The notes under the pieces are model-generated. The model ran no database searches. It saw only the letters and a list, made by a program, of their open reading frames with translations, and was not told where the DNA came from. From Streptococcus sanguinis (GTDB lineage Bacteria > Bacillota > Bacilli > Lactobacillales > Streptococcaceae), in NCBI RefSeq assembly GCF_019929225.1, contig NZ_JAHZPA010000003.1, positions 124,001 through 188,000 on the forward strand: a stretch of DNA of 64,000 nucleotides. The letters run 5' to 3'. Positions 17,879 through 26,043 of the stretch are shown one piece after another. The first letter of the stretch is position 1, and each line of letters opens with the position of its first letter. The position numbers were made by a program, and so were the translations under genes.

Positions 17879-19207
17879 TTATTTAAAAATCATTCGTAAG
17901 ATAGCGGTCATGATAATGACTGTAATTGCCCCACCTAGTCGAGTAGCAACTTGGGCAAATGGCATCAAGTTCATCCGATTTGCTGTACTCAGGATGGCAA
18001 CATCTCCTGTCCCTCCCATGCCACTTTGACAAGCTGAAATAATACCAGCTTCGACAGGATGCATGTTCAAGAAACGGGAGACAAAGAAACCTACTGAAAT
18101 GACAGTAAAGACAACACTGATGACCACAATAAAGTACGGTAAGCTTAAGGTGGCTACTACATCCTTCAAAGGAATATAGAGCAAGCCAAGTCCTGCCATA
18201 AGCGGGAAGGTAAAGTTTCCTGAAATAAATTTATAGAGTTGCTTTGCACCGTTTTGTGTTTCTTGTGGGATGACATTGACATACTTCATCAAGGCTGCAA
18301 TGACAATCATAAGGACTGGTCCTGGGAATCCAGTCAGGTGCTGCATGAGGTGGCCTGAGATAAAAAGGGTACATGCGGTTAAGACCCCTGCTCCCATCAT
18401 TTTGACATCAAGCGGACCAGACTTATCTTCTAAAATATCTGATAAATCTTCCTTGTCGCTAACCTTAACCAACTGACCCTGTCCTGACAGTTCAGGCTTT
18501 TTCTCACCAAGTCGGCTGAGGAGAGCTGTACAAAGAATGGCAAAGAAGTTTCCGATGATAGTAGCCGGAATCAGCTGAGCAACCAATTGTTCACTCGATA
18601 CACCCGTAATAGCACTATAGCCAATGGAAAGCGGAAGGATCCCTTCACCAATTCCTCCAGCAAGGACTGGGGTTACAATGTAGAAGAGGGTATGTTGCCA
18701 ATCCAGCCCCAGAAGGACACCAACAAGGGTTCCAACTGCCATAGCACAAATCATTCCTAGAAGCATCGGAATAATCATACGAAAAAGACCCTGAATGAGC
18801 ATTTTACGGTTCATCCCAAGGATACTACCAGAGACCAAACAAGCAATATAGAAATACAGAAAATTCGCTTGTTTCATCAATACATTCGTAGCTTCCAAAA
18901 TATTGGGGTTAATCAAATTGAAAAAGACGAGAATTGAAGGCACCAAAAGCGAGAGAATCGCTGGGCCACCAAAATTTTTCAAGCCAGGAATATTAGCTCC
19001 TATTGTCCCGAGCAACCAACCCATGGTAAGGATTACTGCGAATCCTCCTAGCATATTGACAGGTAGCTGCTGTAAAAGACCTGCTGCTAAGATAAGAGCT
19101 GACAGACAAAGGTATACCGGCAAGGGAACGGAGCCGACCTTAATATCTGAAATGGATTGTTTTGTTGCAGTCAAGTTTGGCTGCTGTTTTGCTTTCATGT
19201 TAGCCAT
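17879..19207 (-). CDS. maeP: 2-hydroxycarboxylate (malate) transporter
   Basis: 442 residues with about 11 hydrophobic helices. Two glycine-rich re-entrant loop signatures of the 2HCT/CitS family are present (GGIGEGILPLS and CQSGMGGTGDVAI). It imports malate with cations. The start at 19207 has AGGAGG 7 nt upstream on the minus strand. The partner genes maeE, maeK and maeR identify malate rather than citrate as the likely substrate. Confidence 0.93.
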   Translation of the reverse strand: MANMKAKQQPNLTATKQSISDIKVGSVPLPVYLCLSALILAAGLLQQLPVNMLGGFAVILTMGWLLGTIGANIPGLKNFGGPAILSLLVPSILVFFNLINPNILEATNVLMKQANFLYFYIACLVSGSILGMNRKMLIQGLFRMIIPMLLGMICAMAVGTLVGVLLGLDWQHTLFYIVTPVLAGGIGEGILPLSIGYSAITGVSSEQLVAQLIPATIIGNFFAILCTALLSRLGEKKPELSGQGQLVKVSDKEDLSDILEDKSGPLDVKMMGAGVLTACTLFISGHLMQHLTGFPGPVLMIVIAALMKYVNVIPQETQNGAKQLYKFISGNFTFPLMAGLGLLYIPLKDVVATLSLPYFIVVISVVFTVISVGFFVSRFLNMHPVEAGIISACQSGMGGTGDVAILSTANRMNLMPFAQVATRLGGAITVIIMTAILRMIFK

Positions 19208-19238
19208 GAAAGTACCTCCTTTTTAGTTCTTGGTTTTA

Positions 19239-19244
19239 GTATAA
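19239..19244 (-). promoter_or_regulatory. maePE -10 box
   Basis: TATACT on the minus strand (plus AGTATA), about 32 nt before the maeP start. No good -35 is seen, which fits an activated promoter. Confidence 0.5.
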
Positions 19245-19268
19245 AAGAAGTCTGTTGTTCTGTGAAGA

Positions 19269-19309
19269 TTATTTAATTAATTGAAGTATTTCAATTTATT
19301 TAATTAATT
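19269..19309. promoter_or_regulatory. MaeR-binding direct repeats
   Basis: Two 14-bp direct repeats TTATTTAATTAATT at 19269-19282 and 19296-19309 lie 27 bp apart in the maeP-maeK intergenic region. Each contains TTATTTAA, matching the TTATT(A/T)AA element known for Lactobacillus casei MaeR. They lie upstream of the maePE -35 region, as suits activation. Confidence 0.75.
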
Positions 19310-19335
19310 TAAGCTAGATTCTCTAAAAAAATATG

Positions 19336-19344
19336 TGGTATACT
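19336..19344 (+). promoter_or_regulatory. Extended -10 promoter of maeKR
   Basis: TGG-TATACT (TATACT 19339-19344), 17 nt before the maeK ATG, with GGAGG in between. Confidence 0.6.
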
Positions 19345-19361
19345 AAAATCGGAGGCACTCT

Positions 19362-20873
19362 ATGAAGAAAAAATTATCCCTTTGGGCCTTTCTTTCCTTG
19401 TTTTTAATCGGGGTGTTAACCCTGATACTATCTATCTTTTACTATGAAACAACCCATGAATCCTATCAGATTATTCGCACTCAGGAAGAGCGCTTTTTAA
19501 AAACAGCTGCTCGGATGATTGCCAAGAATCAGCAGATTATCGCTATGCTAAAGCAGGACGAATCAGATCAACAGGTGCAGGACTACACCCTTGCATTGGC
19601 TGAGGATTCTCATCTGGATTATATTGTAGTGATGGACTTATCTGGGACGCGATTAACTCATCCGAATCCTTCAAAAATTGGAAAATCCTTTCAAGGAGGA
19701 GACGAAAAAGCCGTCTTCAATGGGCAGGAAATCCTTTCTGTCGCTGAAGGAAGCTTAGGGGAATCCCTACGCTACATTGTTCCTGTCTATGATGATAAGC
19801 AGCAGATAGGTGCCGTTGCTGTTGGGTTGAAATTGACGACATTAAGCGATATTTCTCAGCAGAATATCCAACAGTATACACGTGCATTGGTCATTAGCAT
19901 TCTCCTTAGTTTACTGGTAACCAGTAGCATTTCCTATTTTCTTAAAAAACGGCTCCATAATCTAGAGCCAAATGAGATTTTTCAAAATCTTGAAGAGCGC
20001 AATGCCATGTTGGAGCAGACTCATGCCGCTGTCTTTGTCCTTGACCAACAACACTATATCCAGCGTCACAATCCGGCTGCCACCCGTTTATTAGGAGCTT
20101 ATTCTGATAATAAAAAGTTAATTGGGGAACGCTTGGATGATCTCCTTCCTATGCTCAATGAGAAGCATTTTGCAACCCAGAACGAACAAATTGTTTCATT
20201 CAGAAACCAGGATTATCTCTTGTCTATATCTCCAATAGTTGTGCAAAATCAAAATCGTGGCTATGTTGTCTTTATGCGCAACGCAACAGAGACCCTATTG
20301 CAGATGGAACAACTGGCTTATACCACCACATACGCCTCCGCCTTGCAAGCCCAGACCCACTCTTTTATGAATCAATTGCATGTTATCTATGGTCTCGTTG
20401 ACATTGCATATTATGATGAGCTTAAAGTCTATTTAAAGGAGCTCTTGGAGCCACAGAATGAATTTTTGACCAGTCTATCCATGTTGATCAAAGACCCCCA
20501 GCTGGCTAGTTTTCTTATTGGAGAAAAAGAAAAGTTTTCTGAAAAACACACCCAACTGCAGTTTGAAATACGAGAAGAAGTCGGCCTGCCACAGATGGCA
20601 GATCAGCTTCATCACTACATTTTTATTCATCGGTATATCAACACCTCATTGCTCCATTTTACATTGCCAGAGACCATCCAAATACAGTTGTCTTATCAGG
20701 ATAAACTGTTGCAGACAGAATATCGATTTTCTGCTCCAACATTTTTGAGCGATAATTTTCTAGCTTCTCTTCAAGAACCCTATTTTCAGCAACTACTTGC
20801 AGATGCAGATGGAGAGTATGAGTTTAATACGCAAGAAGATACGATTGTTATTTCTACACGCATTGCCTATTAA
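19362..20873 (+). CDS. maeK: Sensor kinase MaeK (CitA/DcuS type) with degenerate ATPase domain
   Basis: 503 residues. TM1 is near residues 8-28, an extracytoplasmic Cache-like malate sensor spans about 30-170, and TM2 is near 176-196. A PAS domain follows (VFVLDQQHYIQRHNPAATRLLG). The phospho-acceptor helix has His333 in AQTHSFMNQLH, as in CitA/DcuS kinases. The expected N-box and the DxGxG-type G-boxes of the C-terminal ATPase are not recognisable; the region after about 400 is short and atypical. The frame has no interruption. It is 10 nt upstream of maeR. Confidence 0.88.
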   Translation: MKKKLSLWAFLSLFLIGVLTLILSIFYYETTHESYQIIRTQEERFLKTAARMIAKNQQIIAMLKQDESDQQVQDYTLALAEDSHLDYIVVMDLSGTRLTHPNPSKIGKSFQGGDEKAVFNGQEILSVAEGSLGESLRYIVPVYDDKQQIGAVAVGLKLTTLSDISQQNIQQYTRALVISILLSLLVTSSISYFLKKRLHNLEPNEIFQNLEERNAMLEQTHAAVFVLDQQHYIQRHNPAATRLLGAYSDNKKLIGERLDDLLPMLNEKHFATQNEQIVSFRNQDYLLSISPIVVQNQNRGYVVFMRNATETLLQMEQLAYTTTYASALQAQTHSFMNQLHVIYGLVDIAYYDELKVYLKELLEPQNEFLTSLSMLIKDPQLASFLIGEKEKFSEKHTQLQFEIREEVGLPQMADQLHHYIFIHRYINTSLLHFTLPETIQIQLSYQDKLLQTEYRFSAPTFLSDNFLASLQEPYFQQLLADADGEYEFNTQEDTIVISTRIAY

Positions 20874-20883
20874 GGAGACGGAA

Positions 20884-21564
20884 ATGAACGTTTTAATTAT
20901 CGAAGATGATCCAATGGTGGAATTTATTCACCGTAACTACTTAGAAAAAGTGGCTATTTTTCGTGAAATTTACTCTACCAACAGTCAGATTGAAGCACAT
21001 CACTTTCTTGAAAAATATCCGATTGACCTCATCCTGCTAGATATCCATATCAAGGATGGCAATGGTCTGATCCTGCTCGAGGAGTTACGAGCCAATCATA
21101 TTAATGCAGAGGTTATTGCCATAACTGCTGCTAGTGAGGCTCAAATAGTCAAATCTAGTTTTCACCTTGGAGTGATTGACTACCTCATCAAGCCCTTTAC
21201 GTTTGACCGTTTTGAAGTAGCAATCCAGAGATTTTTACAACACCATAAGGCCTTTGATGAAGCTACCGTGGGACAAGAAACCATTGACCACTACCATCAT
21301 AAATTTTCCGTTGCCAACCCTGCTAGCCATCAAGAATTGGATGAAAAAGGTTTGTCAGAAGCCACTTACCAACATATCCTTCAAGCAATCTCTCGTCTAA
21401 AGCAACCTTTTACCATTCAAGAATTGGCTGATGCTAGTCGATTCTCCCATGTGTCTGTCCGAAAATACGTCGCCTACATGGAAGAACAGGGGGAGCTGAT
21501 AAGTGAACAAATTTATACGAAAGTCGGGCGCCCCTTCAAAGCCTATCGTAAGGCTATTCAATAG
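20884..21564 (+). CDS. maeR: Response regulator MaeR (CitB/DctR type)
   Basis: 226 residues. The receiver domain has the acidic pair Asp8-Asp9, the phosphoacceptor Asp53 (LILLDIHIKDG) and a KPF near 103. The C-terminal half ends in a helix-turn-helix (FTIQELADASRFSHVSVRKYVAYM) typical of CitB/MaeR regulators. ATG 20884 is chosen because AAGGAGACGG precedes it and the receiver starts there; a longer frame from 20797 only adds non-family residues. With MaeK it should activate maePE on malate. Confidence 0.92.
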   Translation: MNVLIIEDDPMVEFIHRNYLEKVAIFREIYSTNSQIEAHHFLEKYPIDLILLDIHIKDGNGLILLEELRANHINAEVIAITAASEAQIVKSSFHLGVIDYLIKPFTFDRFEVAIQRFLQHHKAFDEATVGQETIDHYHHKFSVANPASHQELDEKGLSEATYQHILQAISRLKQPFTIQELADASRFSHVSVRKYVAYMEEQGELISEQIYTKVGRPFKAYRKAIQ

Positions 21565-21602
21565 CTTGAATCAATTAGACAAATATATACACATTCCGCA
21601 AA

Positions 21603-21650
21603 AAAACCACTCGATGTCAGTTTTCTTAACTGGCATCGAGTGGTTTTCTT
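21603..21650 (+). terminator. Strong terminator of maeKR
   Basis: A near-perfect stem of about 19 bp, AAAACCACTCGATG... (from 21603) with ...CATCGAGTGGTTTT (to 21647), carries T-runs on both sides. The following 21651-21816 holds no reading frame that I can assign. Confidence 0.85.
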
Positions 21651-21816
21651 CAAAAAGCTGTATGTGTCAAGTAAAACTCGGAAAGTTTTAAAAAAACCTA
21701 TAGTAACTTTTTAGCTGCCCCGTTTAAAGGATTTAAGATCCCATATAGCGTGACTGTTGCAGCGTGTAGAGTTCTGTGAGTGTCCTGTCTCGCTTTTTTA
21801 ACAGACGAAGGAAAGT

Positions 21817-22242
21817 TCAGGCTGTATTTTCAGTTTTCTTTCGCCTCAGATAAACTAGGGTTGTAGAAAGAGCAAGTAGAATCAAGAAAATCAAAACTGT
21901 ATGGTAGACATCTGGAATATAATGTGTTTCCGAACGTATCCACTGCAGGGAATGAGTAAAATAAGCCTTCAATTCTTGACCACCACCAAGGAGCATAGGG
22001 AGCAAGTGAATCCAAAGTTGCAGGAGCAACCAGAGACTAAGCCAGATTGTCAAGAAGTACTTGCCCACTCTTTCTTGAAAGATAAAAAGGCAAATACAGA
22101 TAAAATAGATGAGAAAGAAAAGCCCATCTTCCCGCTACGACCGACTAACAAGATAAGTCTCGCCAAAATCAAGTCCTGTCATATCCAGAGAAAACCACAG
22201 CAATAAGATAAGGTTGCTCTCAATAACTTTTTCTTTACACAT
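21817..22242 (-). pseudogene. Small membrane protein gene with in-frame stop
   Basis: Reading the minus strand from ATG 22242 gives a 141-residue hydrophobic protein with three or four membrane segments. It is cut at codon 36 by TAG (22135-22137), between LVSRS and REDGLFFL. The frame is otherwise continuous to a basic tail (LRRKKTENTA). An 83-residue product could still start at GTG 22068. I do not recognise the family. The single nonsense codon suggests recent inactivation or a sequencing/strain variant. Confidence 0.6.
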
Positions 22243-22262
22243 AACTATTCTCTGGTCTCTAT

Positions 22263-22523
22263 ATTGCTGAACTTGTTAAGCGACTATATAATAGCAAAGA
22301 TTTAAAAGATGCTTTTCCAAATTCTGAGGAACGCTTAAAACATATCCTGGAAAATCAAGTTTATGGATTTGCACCTTCAGAGATTATCTATAACATCTCG
22401 ACTAATTTTATCTTTGGAAATCTCTCTCAAGATATCAGTAGAAAGAACTTTGTTCTAGAAGATACTATTCCTGCTGCTAAAGAAGGTAGGATTCAGGAAT
22501 TAGTAGATAATCATTTCGGATAG
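22263..22523 (+). pseudogene. Fragment of an N6-adenine DNA methylase
   Basis: An open stretch of 87 codons without a start encodes SGLYIAELVKRLYNS, resembling the residues after methylase motif I (GSG), and further on ILENQVYGFAPSEIIYNIS, the motif II-like segment of N6 methylases. It ends at TAG 22521. The N-terminus and the catalytic NPP(Y/F) motif are absent. It is probably the relic of a restriction-modification gene carried by a former element. Confidence 0.5.
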
Positions 22524-23083
22524 AATGGTTAAAATATAATAAAAGTTTCTATTTCTATAAACAATCTAGCAGAATAATAACAATTTAAATGGTGTGAACT
22601 TTTTAGTAAATTCTAGCTCAATTCGTGTATTTTTAGGGTAAAATTCACACCATTTAACTGAAACTTATTCAAATTAGATGAAATTAGTTTTCTAAAAAAA
22701 GCGGGGAAACGCTGATTTAAAGGGAATTTTGGAACTTATTCAAATATAAATGTATCCAACCAGGTCTTAAGAAAAAAGGTAGAGAAAAAGGTAGAGTTTG
22801 GATTGAAATACAGTGCAATATATCGCATTTGGCAAAAAGAAAAAACGCTTTAAATCAGCGTTTTTCTTATGTATTGATTCGTATTGAACCCCTACTTAAC
22901 TTCTGTAAAAACTAAATAAGGTAAATTTTTGATATTCTGGTTCGATTTTCGCTTATTTTTTATGAAAGTTTACCTTATTTTAATGAAACTGATTGAAATT
23001 AGTTAAAATTTTATTTTTTGAAAAGTTATGAAAACGTTAATTTTAAAGCACTTTGAAATTAGATGAAATAAGTGGTGCCCCAA
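22524..23083. other. Non-coding element end with paired arm-like repeats
   Basis: No gene is visible. It holds AAATGGTGTGAA (22588-22599) inverted against TTCACACCATTT (22644-22655), and AAATAAGGTAAA (22913-22924) inverted against TTTACCTTATTT (22968-22979). It also holds a hairpin AAAAACGCT...AGCGTTTTT near 22843-22866. The first pair recurs next to int2 and the second next to int1, so these look like integrase arm sites at the far ends of two different elements. Confidence 0.55.
22756..22774 (+). repeat. Partial third copy of the rpsI att core
   Basis: A 19-bp stretch is shared exactly with 23080-23098, and its CCAGGTCTTAAGAAA part with rpsI at 15491. It is probably the crossover core of a second, nested integration. 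Confidence 0.6.
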
Positions 23084-23155
23084 CCAGGTCTTAAGAAAGC
23101 TCGTAAAGCATCACAATTCTCAAAACGTTAATCAATACGATTATACCAACGTTTC
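23084..23155 (+). repeat. Right copy of 72-bp rpsI direct repeat
   Basis: It encodes the same 15 C-terminal S9 residues and stop as rpsI ([15 protein letters not shown]) but has no upstream S9 sequence. It is followed by a hairpin terminator (AACACTTCATGG...CCATGGGGTGTT) analogous to the one after rpsI. The synonymous differences imply that one copy came from another strain or species. Confidence 0.8.
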
Positions 23156-23230
23156 GAAACACTTCATGGTTCACACCATGGGGTGTTTTTTGGATGATTT
23201 TTAGCAAAATTCACACCACTTTTCACACCA

Positions 23231-23460
23231 TTATTTATTTAAGGAACGATAAGCAATCTCTCCAACAGTCATTGGGATTACATTTGAAGTGTTAACATAA
23301 GTCTTAGTCGTAATCGTATCACTATGCGTAAGAGCCTCTGAAATTGCTTGCAATGATGTCCTTGCTTGCTTAGCTAGTGTTACTCCGGTATGATGTAGTT
23401 TATGAAGTGAAGCTTTTTTTAACCCTGGATATTATTTTGTAAATAGTCTTTTGTGTTATA
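23231..23460 (-). pseudogene. Second tyrosine integrase remnant (int2)
   Basis: Minus-strand translation gives the catalytic C-terminus with HKLHHTG (the conserved Arg changed to His), HSDTITTKTYVNTS with the active tyrosine, and an end SLNK. It is about 55% identical by eye to int1 in this part. Upstream homology (KDYLQNNIQG) is in another frame. TTCACACCA repeats follow its stop. Confidence 0.75.
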
Positions 23461-23565
23461 ATGTAGAAACGATATGAAAAAAAGTATTGGTTTAGATACT
23501 GCAAATTTCACTTTGTGTAAACATGAGAAAATTTGAATGTAGATAATGATGAGAGATGGTTTGAA

Positions 23566-24078
23566 ATGATAAGTTTAGAGCTGATGTCTGAAGAAAATAG
23601 TATAGATGTCTATTTTTTTGAAAAAGAAAATCGGGAGTATTTTGAGCGAAATTTACCTCCTAGACCAGGTAACTATTTTGCTCCAGAAAGTTTTAAGGAA
23701 ATTACAAGGGAATTGTTAACGGAACAAGAAAATCATGACGCCTACATGCATCTTATTAGAGATTCGCAAGGCGCTATGGTCGGAAGGATCAATTTAAGTG
23801 TTTTAGGGAGTGATAGAAAAACAGCAGAACTTGGATATAGGATTGGAGAAAAATATACTAATTTAGGCTATGCAAGCGAAGCGGTTAAACTCGTTTTAGA
23901 CAGGGCATTTAGTACTTATGGTTTAAATAGAATCATTGCGGGAACAGCAACGGATAATCTGGCCTCTAAGAGAGTGCTTTTAAAAAATGGTTTCACTTTT
24001 ATTAGGATCATAGAAAATGACTTACAAATGAATAATGAGTGGGTGCATACAGCAGTATTTGAGATAAGGAATCTATAG
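23566..24078 (+). CDS. GNAT acetyltransferase (RimJ/RimL type)
   Basis: 170 residues of the Acetyltransf_3 GNAT fold: VGRINLSV and AELGYRIGEKYTNLGYASEA contain the acetyl-CoA loop, and ATDNLASKRVLLKNGF is the conserved C-terminal motif. It probably acetylates a protein N-terminus or small amine. The ATG at 23566 is preferred; TTG 23533 is in frame but lacks a ribosome site. A TGTTATAAT promoter lies near 23453-23461, inside the decayed integrase region. Confidence 0.82.
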   Translation: MISLELMSEENSIDVYFFEKENREYFERNLPPRPGNYFAPESFKEITRELLTEQENHDAYMHLIRDSQGAMVGRINLSVLGSDRKTAELGYRIGEKYTNLGYASEAVKLVLDRAFSTYGLNRIIAGTATDNLASKRVLLKNGFTFIRIIENDLQMNNEWVHTAVFEIRNL

Positions 24079-24131
24079 TATTATCATTCCCAGTTTACTG
24101 GTAGAATCAATGGAGTTATCAAACTTTACTA

Positions 24132-24164
24132 ACATTCAAGAATTTTCTCTTGGATGTCTTTTTT
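24132..24164 (+). terminator. Terminator after the acetyltransferase gene
   Basis: Stem ACATTCAAGA (24132-24141) pairs with TCTTGGATGT (24148-24157), then six T. A close copy (27 of 33 bases) lies at 29407-29439. Confidence 0.7.
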
Positions 24165-24189
24165 GATGTAAAAAGCAATTTAACCTAAA

Positions 24190-24220
24190 AATACACCAAG
24201 ATTCAGAATCTTGGTGTATT
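24190..24220. terminator. Bidirectional terminator ending the GTPase operon
   Basis: A perfect 14-bp stem AATACACCAAGATT/AATCTTGGTGTATT with a 3-nt loop and T-runs on both strands. It overlaps the GTPase stop codon. Confidence 0.8.
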
Positions 24221-25355
24221 ATCTTTTTTTAGATAATTGTTCTCTAAAAAGTTTTGTCATTTGTTTTTGTCCGGCAGGAGTACCTAGTGCTTCTTTGCTT
24301 ATTTCTCCTTTAAATATTTGTTCCATTAAAAACAGGTAAGCCTCGCCCAAAGCAGTTGTAATTAATCCAGCAGTGGTTCCAGAAATCGTTCCTCCAACTG
24401 CTGTTCCTACTCCTGGGATAAATTTGAGTATATTGGAGACAATTGTTTTTCCGAGGAATGTTGCTCCCCCAGACCCTAAAGTGGAGGATACAAAGGCGGT
24501 TAGAAACGTTTTATTTATATCAAGGCCAAATATTACAGTAATGCCAGTAATCATGCTTATCTGGGTTGGAACAAGCATGAATGCATCTGCGAATGGAACC
24601 GGAGCGAAACCTTCGCCAAAACTTGCTGCTACTGCAGTCGCAATGACTGCCCTAGCATGTTTTTTTTTAGATTCCAGAGATACTTTTTGGATATTTTGGA
24701 GAGTATCTTGTAGTTCAGTTGGCAATACCTCAGACATTACATCAATCAAAGTATCTAATCCAAAAGCTTTAGCGACATATTCCTCATCAAAATCCATATC
24801 TTGAGCTAAAATTGGCACAACTTTACAGACGTCTAAGTTTTCCTGCTCAACATGAGCTTTCATTTCTAATGCTTTCTTCTTAGGTACAGATTGAGTAAGG
24901 ACAACAATGATTGGTACCTTAGACGTTTTATTCTTCTCAGAAAACTCTCTTAGCCATTCCACTTCCGAACTATCGAAAGTACGGTTTGAACCGACATTAA
25001 TACAATACCAAATGCAGTGAATTACCTCATTGATATCATTAGAAGAGTAACCGTTGTTAATTAATTTGATCACTTCATCTTTGACACTCTCCTGTTGGGC
25101 ATATGACAATTCAAAGCCGGGTGTATCGTAGATTGCCAAAGGATATCCGTTTTTTTCAATTTTGCGAATTTCTTGAGTTACTGGTCGACCCAATCCAGTA
25201 TCAGCAAAATTACCTCTAAACAAACTGTTGATTAGTGTGCTTTTGCCAACACCTGATTTCCCAATTACAATGATGTTTAATCTTTTTAAATTATGAATTC
25301 TATCATTAATCGCATTGAGACATTGTTGCGCAATATTGTCAGTATTAATTTGCAT
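24219..25355 (-). CDS. P-loop GTPase with membrane-associating C-terminus (DUF697-like)
   Basis: 378 residues. The G1 loop GKSGVGKST is at 32-40, a G2-like Thr60 follows, and G3 DTPG is at 77-80. The G4 position reads VVLTQS rather than NKxD, as in several dynamin-related/50S-type bacterial GTPases. The C-terminal third has glycine-rich hydrophobic segments (GSGGATFLGKTIVSNILKF and GVGTAVGGTISGTTAGLI) compatible with membrane insertion. It overlaps an upstream small gene by 11 bp. Its role is unknown; stress, phage defence or membrane repair are possibilities only. Confidence 0.75.
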   Translation of the reverse strand: MQINTDNIAQQCLNAINDRIHNLKRLNIIVIGKSGVGKSTLINSLFRGNFADTGLGRPVTQEIRKIEKNGYPLAIYDTPGFELSYAQQESVKDEVIKLINNGYSSNDINEVIHCIWYCINVGSNRTFDSSEVEWLREFSEKNKTSKVPIIVVLTQSVPKKKALEMKAHVEQENLDVCKVVPILAQDMDFDEEYVAKAFGLDTLIDVMSEVLPTELQDTLQNIQKVSLESKKKHARAVIATAVAASFGEGFAPVPFADAFMLVPTQISMITGITVIFGLDINKTFLTAFVSSTLGSGGATFLGKTIVSNILKFIPGVGTAVGGTISGTTAGLITTALGEAYLFLMEQIFKGEISKEALGTPAGQKQMTKLFREQLSKKR

Positions 25356-25581
25356 GATCTTCTACCTTTTTATATTCAGATTTTTTAACCAATTTGTCCT
25401 TGCAATCAAAAGTTACTTTTCGATGATTAGTTATTTTTACTTGCTTTTTATATAAATAATTTGTTGTTTTTTTCAAAACTTTAGGCAGAATCACTGTAGA
25501 AGCTAAAATTAAAACTCCATTTCCTAAGATATATTTTACTTTAGAAGAACTTCTTTTTTTGTTACCTTTTGTCTTTGACAT
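25345..25581 (-). CDS. Small basic membrane protein upstream of the GTPase
   Basis: 78 residues. A lysine-rich start (SKTKGNKKRSSSK) is followed by one hydrophobic segment (YILGNGVLILASTVILPKVL) and a basic tail. Its end overlaps the GTPase start by 11 bp, so the two are translationally coupled and probably act together. ATG 25581 is taken as the start; GTG 25593 is an alternative. No family is recognised. Confidence 0.55.
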   Translation of the reverse strand: MSKTKGNKKRSSSKVKYILGNGVLILASTVILPKVLKKTTNYLYKKQVKITNHRKVTFDCKDKLVKKSEYKKVEDHAN

Positions 25582-25644
25582 AATATTTCTCACTAATATG
25601 ATATTTTAAATAATTATATCATATAAGAAATTAAAAGAGTCAAT

Positions 25645-25725
25645 TTAATGATTTTGGTTATCTCTTTGTTTTAAAGATTTTAGAACAAATTCTTCGATAG
25701 AAATTGAAGTAATGTTAGCAGAGAT
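25645..25725 (-). pseudogene. Third integrase scrap (C-terminal 26 codons)
   Basis: The minus strand encodes ANITSISIEEFVLKSLK, matching the C-terminus of int1 (NVVPMAVGEFALKSLK), then RDNQNH and stop. Upstream it is cut by TAG. The rest of 25726-26043 has no assignable gene; it is AT-rich leader DNA for the lipoprotein cluster. Confidence 0.5.
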
Positions 25726-26043
25726 CTATTAGTTGTAATGAAGAGGTGGCAAAGATATTGAAGATAGAAAAGTAGTTATGTGGTTTTCAGCTTGTCTCAC
25801 TCTCCAAGGTACAAGAAAAATAAACCACCTGCCTTGCGTGTGTGGTCCATAGACGTGTGGCTATGATTTGTAAAATAAGTCTAAGTAAATAGCATGCTAA
25901 GATTTAGTAATTTATAGATTTTTAAAAATTTATATAGTACACTAGATGTGTAATATTGAGTTTTGAGTGACTGAAAAATTAGTATGGATGTTACCAGCTG
26001 TTTTAGAAAATTAGTGTGGTATCAAAAAATTTAAGGAGACGTT

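Noticed and set aside
21680-21760. CiaR-regulated small RNA suggested by TTTAAA...TTTAAG
   Set aside because: The spacing between half-sites is 3 rather than 5, and no clear promoter or terminator pair defines an RNA.
22713-22866. Possible CRISPR or tandem repeats in the AT-rich gap
   Set aside because: Repeats are inverted pairs of different types, without regular spacing or spacers.
15648-23460. Intact prophage or conjugative element
   Set aside because: No structural, lysis, replication, relaxase or conjugation genes occur between the att copies, and both integrases are broken.
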